From NCBI GenBank assembly GCA_001599595.1, contig BCHH01000001.1:887025-951024 (forward strand): DNA of 64,000 nucleotides, read 5' to 3'. Source of the stretch: Beverwykella pulmonaria. Taxonomy: Eukaryota; Ascomycota; Dothideomycetes; Pleosporales; Melanommataceae. The position numbers were made by a program, and so were the translations under genes. Of this stretch, positions 1 through 11,409 are shown piece by piece; position 1 is the stretch's first letter, and every line of letters begins with the position of its first letter. Under the pieces are notes generated by a model. It did no database searches and had not been told where the DNA came from. It was given only the letters and a program-made list of their open reading frames with translations.

Positions 1-1747
1 GTAGCAGAACTCTAGACAGCGTGTGCGTGTTATTTCTATATTCTACTGCATCCCATTATATGTTTGTTTCTGGTGCTGAAAGGTAAATTAAAAGGCACTG
101 TGCGGGTTGCGTCTGAAAAATTCTATACGTGCATGCACAGGGACTCTGTCTAGAAAGACAATGAAATAGCAATAATTCTGTGCACCGGGAAGCTGGAATT
201 CAAGTCATGTAGTTGAAGCTCCATAGGATTCCTTTGCTCATGTCTGCTTCCCAGGCTTAGATTTGCAAGGCTCTACTGTTTCCTTCCACCCTACTTATAT
301 GCAGAGCGCGTATATCAGTTTTGATGTCTAAAACCCCAACAATGGCGACCAACCTAAGGGGTACTTTGAGTCTAAATTAAGATGCCGACGTTGAATGTGG
401 AAGTGTCTGGGGAGTAGAACCTAATAGCTAAAAAGTATCTCTGCACCCGGCTGATCGTAACTGTGAAAATTGTGCATTTCAACACTTAGAGACGGCATCC
501 AGCGTGCAACCGAATCTCCTCTCGAGGACATATGAACTTCTTCTAGCTCCTCATTCCTATTCGCACACGCTAAGCACGTTACTCTGAGAGTCTAAAAGGT
601 GCCTACGTCATCAATAACGTGGATTCCCTGGTGTCGAAAAGATTGGGACATTTCTTCCATGCAGATCTGTTCTGAAAAGGATCGAACGGTCTACTTATGT
701 GAAACTCGGTGTTTAGAATGAAAGCAACCACTTTCGATGTGCGTTGCTTTCGGTGACTAAAACCCAAGCGACTGAGCTTCGTGGCAGTGTCTCCGTGGCG
801 TACAAACCTATCCCAGCTTATCATTTTCTCCCCACTTTATTCTTAACTCTGAAGTTGAAAACCCAAACATAGTGGAGGCTTTTTGGCATTGAAATGGTTC
901 TCTGTTCCCTTCCATGCGGAGTTTCCTTCAGCCTTTCAAACTTTGATTTTGGAGGAGTGAGTGTCTAAAGACAACGCAGGTCCTAACCATGTGTACGTCT
1001 TTAGGGGAAATAGAATTCACACTGGATGATGACGATGCTGGACTTGTCCGAAAGCGGGAAAATGCACCCACTATGGGGGTGCCTTCTTCGTTTCATGATA
1101 CAAGGTCCATTCCGAAAGAGGAAATGTTTGTTTGCTCTCAAGGATCGAGATCGACAAATATTGTAGGAATAGTCATGGTCCAGCGGAGATGATGTGTGAC
1201 TACTAGTACGTACGCATGACGATAAGGGATTTTATATGCCAAGTTATTCATCCTCTTCTTTGGGGATAGAAATTTCTTGCCCTCTATTTTGCCTTCGTCT
1301 CAAATACAATGCGGCTGGATTCGAGCCTCTAACTGTATTGTACAGAACTCGGATGGAGGGTTCTGGGGACTTAGGATAAAGAATGTGTTCAATCTTTGTG
1401 GGGTCCTGAAACAAAAACAGCCCCAAAGAAGAAACGAGATGGGAATCTTGCGCTTCTAAACTCGTAAGACTAAGTTCTGATGTCGCTGTGCACTTGGGAG
1501 CTGGAGGTAAATGAAGCATGAAGTAGAACCATGCTGGCCGTGGCTTATACGGGAGGTTCTGTGATGGTGATGACCGGTTTGCTGCTTTTAAAACAATCAG
1601 TAGGGTCAACATATGAATGCGATTATGCTTGCCAGATACATGCATTCTTGACACCCTCCATATTGCCATTCTTGAGATGATTTCTTTTCTAAAGTCCGTG
1701 CATATCCATGATCAGCCAATCAGCCTCCCATACCCATTCCGTATACT
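1..1747. other. Intergenic, no supported gene
   Basis: I see no gene here. The short open frames lack recognisable domains, splice-linked partners or a convincing start. The longest (1244-1669, minus, 141 codons) has no family resemblance and overlaps open frames on the other strand, so I treat it as chance. The last few hundred bases are downstream of the APS kinase gene, which ends at 1748. Confidence 0.6.
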
Positions 1748-2567
1748 CTAGTACTCCAAACCCCTGCCATCCGCACTACTCAACTTCAACAACCCCTTCG
1801 CATCCAAATAATCCACAATCTCCCTTACCGCCTCCTCGACGCTCTTCTGATCGCTCCTTATCCTTATCTCCGGATTCTCGGGCTTCTCGTAGGGCGCACT
1901 GATGCCCGTAAACTCCGGAATCTTGCCCTCACGAGCCTTCTTGTACAGGCCTTTCGGATCGCGCTGCTCGGCAATCTCAATCGGGATATCGACGAAGACT
2001 TCGATGAAGGCGAGCGGCTCGTCGTCCGGGTGCGTGACGGCTGCGGCGTGGAGATTGCGGGCGATGGCGCGGTCGGCTCGGTACGGCGAGATGAAGGATG
2101 TGATGGCGATGGTGGAGCTGTCGGCGAAGAGTTTAGCGACCTAGAAGTGTGCCAAGTCAGTTTTCTTTTCCCCTTTCCACCGCGCTGGGCGCATCGCGTG
2201 CTCGACTGCCGCAATGCCGCAATCGCACGAACGCGTGGGGTAAAAGTGGCATACCTCCGCTATCCTACGAATATTCTCATTCCTGTCCTTCTCAGTGAAG
2301 CCCAGATCCTTGTTCAGCCCGAACCGCACGTTGTCGCCGTCGAGACGATAGGCCGCGAGACCGAGGTGCAGAAGGTGCTGCTCGAGCGCGGTCGCGATGG
2401 TGGATTTTCCCGAGGCGCTGAGTCCCGTGAACCAGATTGTGAAGCCGCGCTGCTTGCGGAAGGTGTTGCGCTCGCTGCGCGAGAGGGACGGGTGCCAGGT
2501 GATGTTGCTGGGTTTCCTGTTAGTGTTTGGGGTTGATTGAGGGGTGTGGAGGGGAATACGTTGCCAT
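1748..2567 (-). CDS. MET14: Adenylyl-sulfate kinase (APS kinase)
   Basis: Phosphorylates adenosine 5'-phosphosulfate to PAPS with ATP, the second activation step of cytosolic sulfate assimilation. Three exons on the minus strand, 2567-2560, 2507-2255 and 2140-1748, give 217 residues, close to the fungal norm of about 205-210. The 8-nt first exon supplies ATGGCAAC and joins to give the start [16 protein letters not shown]. The 52-bp and 114-bp introns have GTATTC and GTATGC donors. Visible motifs are the P-loop GLSASGKST near residue 30, [15 protein letters not shown], the join [21 protein letters not shown], and the substrate-lid region [14 protein letters not shown]. The family assignment is secure; the tiny first exon is inferred from phase and the family N-terminus. 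Confidence 0.95.
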
Positions 2568-3750
2568 TGTGAAGAACGTTTGTTCTTTGAATACTGGTAG
2601 AAAGAGAGAAAAGAGAGAATTAAAGTAGAAAGGAATTGCGGGGTATTGAAAGTGGTATTTGTCAATAATAAGGACGCGCATCCGAAGTCGCAATGCTGTG
2701 GGGATATTGCAAAGATATTAGCGCCAGATGACGTGCTATGCGGTGGCTTGCAAGGGTTTCATAGGGCTGAGTCGATCCCTAGCACTCAACCTCAAACCTC
2801 CATCGTCACTTCAAAGTAAAGTTTCGCGTAGTAAGTGGCATCTATGCAGCTTAATCATGAAAATTCGAACTTCCAAACACGGTAAGGAATACTGTGTATC
2901 ATTCAATGAACTGTGATGTTCAGATTTCATCGTCGAATAAGCGCCACACGACAAGACGAAGCATACTCACGCAACGAAGAATTTGATGTCTAGTAAAGAA
3001 TACCGACACGGGTAATCCTAGGACGAGGGGAAAAGGTTCGACCTAGCTTTAGAAAGTGCTACTATATTTGCCAGAGGTCGTTTTACCGTGCTGGAAAAGA
3101 GTAGCTTGGGTATTCTTTACTACATACTAGTTCCTCCATGTAGTGAGCTACATTTCTAAAAAATTGGTCGCTTTAATGGGAGCGTCGTGTTCTTGAAGAG
3201 CAAGAATACCGGATGGGTTTAAGGGAGCACATTTAGAGGTTGCGAAATGGCCATACTTGAGCAGTGCGGCTTGCAATTCTGTCTTAGGTGATACATCAAC
3301 CATTCTGCCTTCTGCTGTATATCAGAGCTCCCCACTGCTCACGTGTCTCTATTCAGACAGTATGAAAGATATACAAGTTTTTTAAGGCACAGCTATGATG
3401 ATGTATCATATAGGCCTACAATGAACCGCTTGATCTGTTGCTAGATCTGCGATTGAAAAATGAGAAATAAAGGCTTCGTATTGGATAACATCACACCCTC
3501 AGTCGTGCGATATTAGAACCTAAATCGTCCAAAATACATATGCAGTCACTCGAAGCAATTATGAGACATTTTCCAGACTATGAATACATCGTAACTGGAT
3601 ATGGTAGGTGTATTTGTGGCCCTGTGTAAGATTTTGACTACAAAAAAGCAGTGAGAAATAAACATACCTCGCAAATATATTTGAAAATGATATTTGGAAG
3701 GATAAAAACACTCCCACGTCTCGATAAGTGCCGATGCCTGGCCCTCACGC
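2568..3750. other. Intergenic, no supported gene
   Basis: No gene recognised. The part next to 2567 should hold the APS kinase promoter, and the right end lies just downstream of the DUF4419 gene. The open frame at 3546-3770 (minus, 74 codons) has no recognisable features and overlaps the 3' end of the neighbour. Confidence 0.6.
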
Positions 3751-4881
3751 TTACAGAGGCTTCCTCTCATCCTCCAACATCCACCAACCAGATACTGGTT
3801 GCGTCGTCGTTCCCTCCCCAGTAAGAGACATGCCCACAGACCCAGAAACGATCGTGGTCTCGATCTTCATTCCCGAGTTGTAGTCCTTGATGAAGAGCGG
3901 GACAGATGCAACCCCCTTTGGAACCGATTTCTGACTCACGATAGGGAATTTCAGGCCATCGAGCTCCACAACAGTGTGGCCTTGGGAATTCCAATTGCTG
4001 GTATTGAGGCGCTTTCCATCGCTGTTCCAGTACATGAAAGCCGTGAGCCAGCCAGTGAATACGTCCGTCTGGCCGCTACCAGCACCGCGTTCAGAATGGC
4101 ATATCTGCTCGTAGAAGTCTTTGAGCTGCTGGTCGTCCGGGGTGTCGAAGGTGGCGACGAAGCGCGTGAGAATTGACGTCAGAAGCTGGGCCCAAGCCTT
4201 GGGCTCATCGCCGAAAGTTTCGAAACGCTCTAGGCGCGAGAGGAGGCTCTCCCAGTCTTCTTTTTCGCCCAGCAGGGTCACCGAGGGCAGGCTGCACATG
4301 GTGCTGACGCCATAGGAGAAGTATGCCTGCATTGTGGACATCATAATCATTGATGCGACGGCCCGGTCGTTGTCAGTCGTGGTGGAAAACTCGGGGACGA
4401 GCCATTCTCGAATATCAGGGTCAACGAGCTTCTCCTGGATCAGGTCTGCCATGCGTTCCGCGACCCAGTCCACTTTCAACGACTCCACACTAGCTGCGGC
4501 GTTCTCAATGAACAACTCTTCCTGGCCTTCATGGTCGACGAAGAACTCGCGCAGTTCTTCGGCGTGCGCATTGACGTAAAAGCTGAACTGCGTAACAATT
4601 GAGAGCCAAACATCGTCCGGTCGTAATCTGAGGTGGAGATCCTGAGCGAAGGCGCGGATGCATCCATGCACGAAGCCATTGCTGTAGGGGATGATCGGAG
4701 GAGCGTCCTGAGGGAGGGCGGAGAAGGAGGTGTGGAGGACTGGTCGGGCCTTTCTCTCGCGCCAATTCTCTGTATTCCAATCCTTGGTCGTTTCATATTG
4801 GTCAAGAATGACCAAGTGATCAGCGGTGGGATCGGTATTGCGGCCGACCTTCTCGGGCGATGGTGTGATAGTGACAGGCAT
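3751..4881 (-). CDS. DUF4419 domain protein
   Basis: Uninterrupted frame of 376 codons from the Met at 4881, which opens MPVTITPSPEKVGRNTD. The frame stays open upstream to 5043 (430 residues), but that extension is low-complexity and unlike the family, so I chose 4881. The DUF4419 core is clear: NGFVHGCIRAFAQDLHL, then LRPDDVWLSIVTQFSFYVN and NAHAEELREFFVDHEGQ, and later TGWLTAFMYWNSDGKR. DUF4419 proteins are widespread in fungi and some bacteria; no biochemical role is established that I can cite. No signal peptide or membrane segment is visible. It is an intronless single gene between the APS kinase and the sugar transporter, all three on the minus strand, without operon-like spacing. Confidence 0.88.
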   Translation of the reverse strand: MPVTITPSPEKVGRNTDPTADHLVILDQYETTKDWNTENWRERKARPVLHTSFSALPQDAPPIIPYSNGFVHGCIRAFAQDLHLRLRPDDVWLSIVTQFSFYVNAHAEELREFFVDHEGQEELFIENAAASVESLKVDWVAERMADLIQEKLVDPDIREWLVPEFSTTTDNDRAVASMIMMSTMQAYFSYGVSTMCSLPSVTLLGEKEDWESLLSRLERFETFGDEPKAWAQLLTSILTRFVATFDTPDDQQLKDFYEQICHSERGAGSGQTDVFTGWLTAFMYWNSDGKRLNTSNWNSQGHTVVELDGLKFPIVSQKSVPKGVASVPLFIKDYNSGMKIETTIVSGSVGMSLTGEGTTTQPVSGWWMLEDERKPL

Positions 4882-5680
4882 GATGGAACTGCTTTGTGTA
4901 ATGGATTGTGCGGGTTTGGAGGAGAGAGGCGGGTTTAAGTAGCTGATCAAAGGGGCTGAAGTGGTTGCCTGGCAGATGCAGCTCTGAATGCGGGGTTGCT
5001 GGGCGGGTCGTGTGCAACCTTTATACACTGCGAGTGAGCTCACTGGACAGGGAGCGATGGAGGAAACTTTGGATTTTTGTTATCATACAAAGGAGTTCGA
5101 GGACTCGCTGCAAGTCAGCAGTCAATGCAAGATTGAGGTTGCGGGTGCCCCCACGCAAGTCGCGCGTGCGCACAGACCACACACCGGTGAAAGGGTAGTC
5201 CGTATTCACGCTCTTGGCATCATGTGTAGCCCGCGAGTAGCTGTACTGCCGGTTTTAACAGCTAAGGAGAATAACGGGGCGGCGCAAATGTAGGCAGATG
5301 GCAAGATGATTAAATTTCCCTAACTAAGCCCCACCGTATCTACTAACAGGCCTAGTGCAACCCTTTAGAGACCCTCTTGTTTTCTACCCCTGTCTTTCTC
5401 TCGGACGTGGAAACAGGCAATACTGTAAAAGGATGCGTCTGAATCTAGATCACTGCTTTGTACACCATGTAGTCCTATCTCTTGGCCAGTTGTGACGCAT
5501 CCATGGGTTTAGATCACAATGTTCAGTTTGGTGTAGAGCCATGTAGTTGGACACCCACACTGTCAATCGGCTAGAAGAGAAAGTTCCAAATTGGAATGGT
5601 GAATTAAAGACTAAATTCGTGCAAATTATGCTCGATTGATACTGCTGCGAGCCTTATCCGGAAGGACAACGATCCTACAC
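4882..5680. other. Intergenic; upstream region of the DUF4419 gene
   Basis: Holds the presumptive promoter and 5' leader of the DUF4419 gene and the 3' flank of the sugar transporter. Small open frames on both strands (for example 4988-5293) look like chance. No RNA gene or repeat seen. Confidence 0.55.
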
Positions 5681-7454
5681 TCAGCCCGTCCTCACTGTAG
5701 CCGCTTTCCCATCATCACCCAGCTCGACAGTCTCCAAATGCGCATGGTGGGCATCTTCCGCACCCACGATCTCAGCTCCCTTCTCTACATGATTCGCCCC
5801 ACCAAACAATGTGTCAATCTCCTCCATGCTGACCTTCTTCGTCTCAGGCAGGAAGAACCAGACAAAGACCGCCAAGAGAGCGTTGATGCCTGCGAACATG
5901 TAAAAGGCGTAGAAGCCACAGTTGTTGAGGAAGGTAGGGAAGAACTGTTGGACAATCGAGTTCGCAACGTTCTGTGTCTGCGAACACATGCCGACGGCTT
6001 GCGCCCGAACGTTCATACTGAAAATCTCCGCAGTGTAGATCCAGACGGTGGCGCCCCAACTGGGTTTGTCTGGGTGGGGTATTAGCTATACGGATAGAGG
6101 CATGATTGGAACGGTAGGAGACTTACAGAAGAAGGCAAAGAGGAACAGCAGAAAGACGATCGATATGCCCACCGGAAGCGACTTGGCCCCGTCATATGTC
6201 GGAGTCTGTGTCTCCACGGTGGCAACAATCAGCATGCAAATCGCCATGCCAATGCCTCCAGTGATAAACAGGAACTTCCTGCCGAATCGGTCTACTGTCC
6301 AAGTCGCGTTCATGGTTGCGATAATTCCCCACGTAGCATTGAGCGCGTTGATCAAGGCAATTTGAGCGGGGTCCTTGAAAACCTTCTTGTACACGATGGT
6401 GCTGTAGCTGTTGAGCGTGCCTTGGCCAGTGATCTGTTGTCCGGCGTTGATGATCATAGCGAGATACATGCGCTTACGGACGGACTTGTCCTTCCATAGA
6501 GCCGAGTAGCCGCTGGAGATGGCTTCCTTCTCGAACTCAATAGCCTCTCGGATGATGAGCAGCTCGTCTTCGACTTCTTGATCGCTGTCTCGGACTCTGT
6601 GGAGGGACTTGCGGGCTTGGTCTAGCTTGCCGTGTTGGACGTACCACCGGGGTGACTCCGGGATGAAGAAGATCTGGGAGAGGATAACAACGGGCATAAG
6701 GATCTGGAATATGACGACCATCTTCCAGTCCCACTCGCCCAGCTTCTTGGGGTTCTTCTGGCAGGCGTAGTTGACCCAGTAGCTAGTCATGTCAGTCTTG
6801 TCCATCGAACCAGATAAGGAGGAAGCTCACGCAATGAACGATCCCACGCTGTAAAACATCTGCCAAAATGACATGATCATTCCACGAATCTCTGGCGGCG
6901 CCAACTCTCCAATGTAAATGGGACCAGCAGCTGATTCAAATTAGTCACGCACTTTTTCCCTCGGCATGAGATGACTTACTGAGAGCAAGACCTTGTCCAA
7001 AACCGATAATCACACGGCCTCCAATGAAGCAGCCGATATTTCCCCGAGGAGAAAAACATTGCATAAATGTTGCGATGATGACAAGTACAGCTCCAACGGC
7101 CATACCGATGCGTCGTCCAGCGTAATCGGCTAGCGGACCTCCGAAGAAAAAGCCCGCTACGACAGCTCCCACGGTGTAAGCGGTGTTCAAAGAACCAATC
7201 GTGTTGGGGTTCTGGAGGAGGTTAGTATGAGATGCTGTGACTGCGATGTGGTAGTCATACAGGTTTGTTGAAGTAAGCAACCCAATGCTTAGAACCTTGG
7301 ACGGCATTGAAGACAGAGGCATCGTATCCGTAGAGCACCATGCATGATGCTGCAACGAGGGATATGTACCTGGAGTCTGTGTCTTAGCTGGTGTGATCTG
7401 GGAGATTGTGAACGACGATATATACCAATTGTACGCCCGCTTTCCGGTAACCAT
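5681..7454 (-). CDS. MFS sugar transporter (lactose permease/hexose transporter type)
   Basis: A 12-helix sugar/H+ symporter-type plasma-membrane transporter. Six exons (minus): 7454-7426, 7369-7261, 7211-6980, 6930-6831, 6782-6127, 6069-5681; all phases agree and give 504 residues, normal for the family. The five introns are 48-57 bp. Motifs in order: YGYDASVFNAVQGS in helix 1, ADYAGRRIGM (the cytoplasmic loop 2 signature), GRVIIGFGQGLALT, AGPIYIGELAPPEIRG, PESPRWYVQ, NAGQQITGQG in helix 7, VDRFGRKFLF, WGATVWIYTAEIFS, and the C-terminal PETKKVSMEEID. The start at MVTGKRAYNWY is the only in-frame Met close to helix 1; an upstream exon is possible. The substrate cannot be read from sequence. 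A lactose-permease-like or general hexose role is the family inference. Confidence 0.92.
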
Positions 7455-8708
7455 GATGATAGCTTTCCTCTGACGTTCCTTGATGATACCGAGTTGACGG
7501 AACTGTATAGGCCAACTGAAGTGCCCAAACAATGAAGACCTCGTGGTTTCGCAACCCAAAGGTGTGGAGACGCTCACAATATATACATCTTGACCTAAAT
7601 GATCTCCCTTGGCCTCCTGCCGCAAATGCAAGAACCAGGTTCCGGGGCCCAAGCGCAGGCCCAAAGATATCACACGAATGAAATTGATTTCTGCACCTCA
7701 TGGCTCACTCCTGGAGATTCGACTAAGTGCTTAGTTCCGATATTCCAGAATCCGGGGCATTCTGGGGCCCCAGGATGCTCTCGACGCGTCGTTGCCCGTC
7801 CACATTGTGTTCAAGATGGCGGGTTTACTAGAATGTGTTTGCGGAGTAATTATTCCGCGAATGAGATGACAGGATGGAGTGGACGAGATTCATTGTTTTG
7901 GGGAAAGCTCGTACGTTTCTTAGGGCAAGCTTGTACAAAGGACGGCCCACTAGTGACTTACTAGCCGCATACCCGCCGAGCGAGACCTGGGTTCGCGGAG
8001 GATGTGTACAGGTTAGGTAACTTCTCCTGCCTGAATGCGCATGGCTTCCATGAGTTTGTTGTCACAAGCTTTGCGAATACCAAATAGCTTGCGGTTGTGA
8101 ATCTTGTCTTCACCTCGAGTGTTGGTATAACAGGGTTCGTGAGCCTTGACAACAGGCTGGACAGTTCTAAGTACCACCCCTTGCCCCACCGCTTGCGTGT
8201 ATGATATTGGGTGGTCTTTCTCGAATTTCTTGATCAGACCCAGGCATCTAGTAAAACGGCATGTTCGCCGCTGAACGGCCTAAGCGAAGATGCATTTCCA
8301 TGCCTCGAGACATCGGCGCTTCCAAATGGACAGGCCGGGGGAGGCGTACTTGTGCCTTGAATCAGCACACCGTAATCCGCTAGCTTGTCTTCGAGTGTCC
8401 TGGTGGATTGAAGTGAGTCGGTGTACATGCAATCATCACGCGTTGACTGCGAAATGGGACCATAAACATGAAACGAAACGAAACGAAACGAGATAAGGCC
8501 GAGGGTTGAAGGTTGGATTGACGCCTGGGGCAGAAAAATGTGTGCACGGCCACAATTCACTCGCCACACACGTGCCCTGCCATCCCACTTTTCAACCCAG
8601 CGTGAGCCCGCTCACTCTTCCGCAAGCGCCCCTCCAACCTTCAACTTTCCAACCTCATACCACCTACACAGCTACATTCCTCCTACGAACCTCACATACA
8701 CCACCACC
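7455..8708. other. Intergenic between divergent transporter and TMA7 genes
   Basis: Two upstream regions back to back: transporter (minus) and TMA7 (plus). The 100 bases before 8709 are pyrimidine-rich with CACC runs, as is common ahead of translation-machinery genes in fungi. A short tandem of CGAAA units lies near 8470-8490. No other gene is supported; the open frames at 7599-7964 and 8234-8569 lack any family feature. Confidence 0.55.
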
Positions 8709-9173
8709 ATGCCTTCAGGACAAGGAGGTACGTCCGCGTTCCCTCTCAACCCCTCCACGATTCGCGATACGCGGCGAAGTGGAAGGGCTCATGGATGCCT
8801 GATAGAAGCTGACAAGTGGACATCGCAGCCGGCACGAACCCGATCCACAACAAGAAGCCCAAGAAGGCAGCCAAGGAGCTGGACGAGGATGAGCTCGCAT
8901 TCAAGGCAAAGCAACAGGCCGGTTCGTGATACCCACTTTTTAACCTTCTGCGACGCCAGACTACCGGCGATGCATATCGCTGGGAGAGAAGGGCGGAAAA
9001 GAGGACCAACAGGACGAGGATAACAGGAAGGAATAATTTGCGGTTAGAGGCTTGCACGTCGCTAACTCAGTACCGCAGACAAGAAGGCCCGCGAGGAGAT
9101 GGCCGGTAAGGCCAAAGGCAAAGGTCCCCTGAACACGGGCACGCAGGGCATCAAGAAGTCTGGCAAGAAATGA
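8709..9173 (+). CDS. TMA7: Translation machinery-associated protein 7
   Basis: A 68-residue, lysine-rich protein of the TMA7/CCDC72 family, ribosome-associated in yeast. Three exons, 8709-8727, 8829-8921 and 9079-9173, are joined by introns of 101 and 157 bp. The product begins MPSGQGAGTNPIHNKKPKK, continues ELDEDELAFKAKQQ, and ends with the family tail GKGPLNTGTQGIKKSGKK, the diagnostic part. The second intron carries a GCTAAC branch site close to its CAG acceptor. The protein is about the usual family length (64-70). It is too short and too spliced to appear as one open frame. The N-terminal insertion after GQG differs slightly from the usual GGKKKPLK start, so the first acceptor is the least certain join. 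Confidence 0.9.
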
Positions 9174-9592
9174 GCGCCTGCCTATGCCGAGTGACGATAA
9201 CGACACATTGCTACTATTTGAGATTATGCATGCACATGGATACCACGGGCTAGGAGTACGGACGCGCCCATGCTGTGGCGCATAGCCTAGGACGATGCAC
9301 ACGAAATGATAGACACATGAACGATATCGAATTCGCGATCTAATCAAATGCAAGAGAATCGTTAGTGATAATGAACGTGGGTTATAAAACACAAACCAAT
9401 CTACCACTCTCGGTACTCCAAACCGTTCCACCGTACAACCTCTCTCACGTTCCCATTGGTCATACGCTCCCTTTACTCCCCACCCACTTCGTCTTTCAGC
9501 ACCCCTCCTACCACTTCGCCATCCTTCTCTTTCCCCGCTCCACCCATCCTCAGCCTAAATAACCACACCATATTCCCCCAAGCAATCCTCTC
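9174..9592. other. Intergenic, 3' flanks
   Basis: 3' flank of TMA7 and of the minus-strand amidohydrolase relic. It is rich in C and T on the plus strand at 9440-9600. No gene recognised. Confidence 0.5.
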
Positions 9593-10469
9593 TCACTCCT
9601 CCCTACTCACAATCCCACTGTCCCTCGACTTGTTCATCACCGCCCTCCCGCTCTCCTCCCACGGATACCCACCCACTGTAACATTATATCCATAGGAGTC
9701 TGTCCCAACAGCAACCTCATACTCTGCAAATCCAATACATCCGCCTTTGTAATACAAAAGTTGCGCTGCCAGACATCCAAGAAACTGGGAACAGGCTTGC
9801 GGTAAGGCGGTAGGAGGGAAGAGTCGAGCACTAGGGATACGAGGAAGTAGAGACGGGATGGAGTGTCCGGACTGTGAGAGAATGAGGTGAAGGTTCGGGT
9901 ACCGGTCGAAGTGGCTAGAGAGGTATAAACGCCGAATCAGAAACGGAGACGTTGCACGATGAGCGTGGAAATTCGTAAGAAGCGGCCCGACAAGGGTATC
10001 TGGGTATGCGCCTGTGAGCTCGGAAATTTAACTCTAATCAGCACCGACGCAAAACTCCAAGCCGATCACTTACCTTCTCCCGTGACGGAAAAACAGCCCG
10101 CAACGCAACCGGGACCCTAACCTCACGGCGACCGCCCAACCCCTCGCCCTCACTTCCACCCACTCCACCCCTCCATACCACCACCACCCCTGCCACAAAC
10201 CTATACTTACTCGCATACCCACTCGACTCCTTTCCCGCCTCCCTGCCCTGAGCTGGCAACATCGCGAGCGCCGCGAACCGATCGGGGGTTGTGTGCGTTT
10301 GAAGCACGCATGTCGCGGACGTGGGAGGGGCTGAGAGTTTTAAGCTTGGAGAGCGTGGGCAGCGGGATTAAGGACAGGGCTGCTTTAGAAGGGGGGACGT
10401 GGATGTGCCATAGGAGATTAGAAGCAAGAGGTAGGACTATTCAGTTGCGATGAGCGGGCACGTGGTCAT
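9593..10469 (-). pseudogene. Decayed amidohydrolase (ACMSD-like decarboxylase family)
   Basis: A broken member of the amidohydrolase family that includes ACMSD-like decarboxylases. The likely old start at 10469 reads MTTCPLIATE and then hits a stop. Family-like sequence resumes with DRFAALAMLPAQGREAG and KYRFVAGVVV (about 10300-10170), then a good GTAAGT donor after 10070. A second exon reads GAYPDTLVGPLL, HAHRATSPF, FDRYPNLHLILSQSGHSIP and SLLPRI. At about 9838 the family sequence moves to another frame (DVWQRNFCITKADVLDLQ, LLLGQTPMD), and near 9700 it returns to the first frame for GGYPWEESGRAV. The conserved HLILSQSGH has S-Q-S where family members usually have a G/H-rich metal-site neighbourhood. 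One early stop and two opposite 1-nt shifts mark it as a pseudogene; sequencing error could explain the shifts but not easily the stop. Confidence 0.72.
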
Positions 10470-11157
10470 GATTGTCGAGGTGTGTTATGGGTTAAGAGCG
10501 CTGGCGATGATGCTGGGTGTTTGGAGTAATAGTGTCTAGGGAAAAGGGAGTTTTAGGATCGTGGAAACAGGCACAATGGGTGGATGCTTAAAGCTCCGAG
10601 AGAGATAGCAAGTATGAACTGCGGGCAGTGAGGAAGGCGTATTGACAGTCCTAGCAATGGGGCAGTTCACATGTTGAAGAATGTTGGAGGTACATCATTA
10701 AGAATTGTAATTAACATGCTACTTCTGACTCGCTCTATCGCTCTATCGCTCAAACGCTCAACTAGTAACTGAAATTGAAACGCGCTAGTGCTGTTCGCGA
10801 TAACAGTGACATATGGATGCTCTCCCCACACACATACTCTTCCATCTAACGGCTCTGCCATGCTCTCTGGGGCGGGACTTGATCGATTGGTGTTGCTAAT
10901 AATAGTGGTGCGGGATGTGACGACGGGGTGCTCGGAGCGACGCGTCATTAGACGAAGTGCTTTTGGTGTTGGGCAGCGGGCGTTTGATAGACGAAGGTGT
11001 CGTCGGCTTAGTTGGCCGGATGATGGTGGGATGCGATAACGGTGGTGGCGAATGACTCATGCTTTTGTCACTTCCAACGCTTGGTCGTGAGGGTTGCTTT
11101 TGCTGGTGGGGTAATCTTGCTTCGACTTCCCCTTTCGAATCATCGCGCTCGTGATGC
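10470..11157. other. Intergenic, no supported gene
   Basis: Upstream of the amidohydrolase relic and downstream of the small minus-strand gene ending at 11158. Open frames on both strands (10667-10948, 10788-11039) look like chance. No RNA gene found. Confidence 0.5.
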
Positions 11158-11409
11158 TCATCGTCCTTTCTTGCTTCCGAGGGTGAATGCTCTTCGCCTG
11201 AATATGCTGGCTTTGCTCTCTTCGGTGGGAGATTTAGGACTGTAGCTTCCTAACCGAGAGGTGCTAGATTGAGAGCTCGAAGATGAATGGGAAGTAGATC
11301 GTTTACGGCCCTCTTCGGCGAGGATGTCCTCTAGAGAGACGTTGAGGTGGGGGTGTGAGTACGCGGGGGCTTCTGAGGGCTCGAGGAGTTCGACGAATTT
11401 AGAAGTCAT
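11158..11409 (-). CDS. Small serine-rich protein of unknown function
   Basis: An 83-residue frame from the Met at 11409 (MTSKFVELLEPSEAPAYSH). The frame is open upstream to 11586, but the extension is low-complexity and unlikely to be translated. The protein has a short acidic-hydrophobic N-terminal part ending in LNVSLEDILAEEGRKR, a serine run (SHSSSSSQSSTSR), a proline/serine-directed segment (SYSPKSPTEESK) that could be phosphorylated, and a basic tail (IFRRRAFTLGSKKGR). No signal peptide or membrane helix. I do not recognise a named family. Small proteins of this composition are common in ascomycetes and the layout looks non-random, but it could be only one exon of a larger gene. Confidence 0.5.
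   Translation of the reverse strand: MTSKFVELLEPSEAPAYSHPHLNVSLEDILAEEGRKRSTSHSSSSSQSSTSRLGSYSPKSPTEESKASIFRRRAFTLGSKKGR

Noticed and set aside
1244..1669. 141-codon minus-strand open frame
   Set aside because: No recognisable family, no splice-linked partner, and an overlapping open frame on the other strand.
8460..8495. Possible regulatory tandem of CGAAA units
   Set aside because: Only three or four copies, too short and simple to call anything but a minor low-complexity tract.
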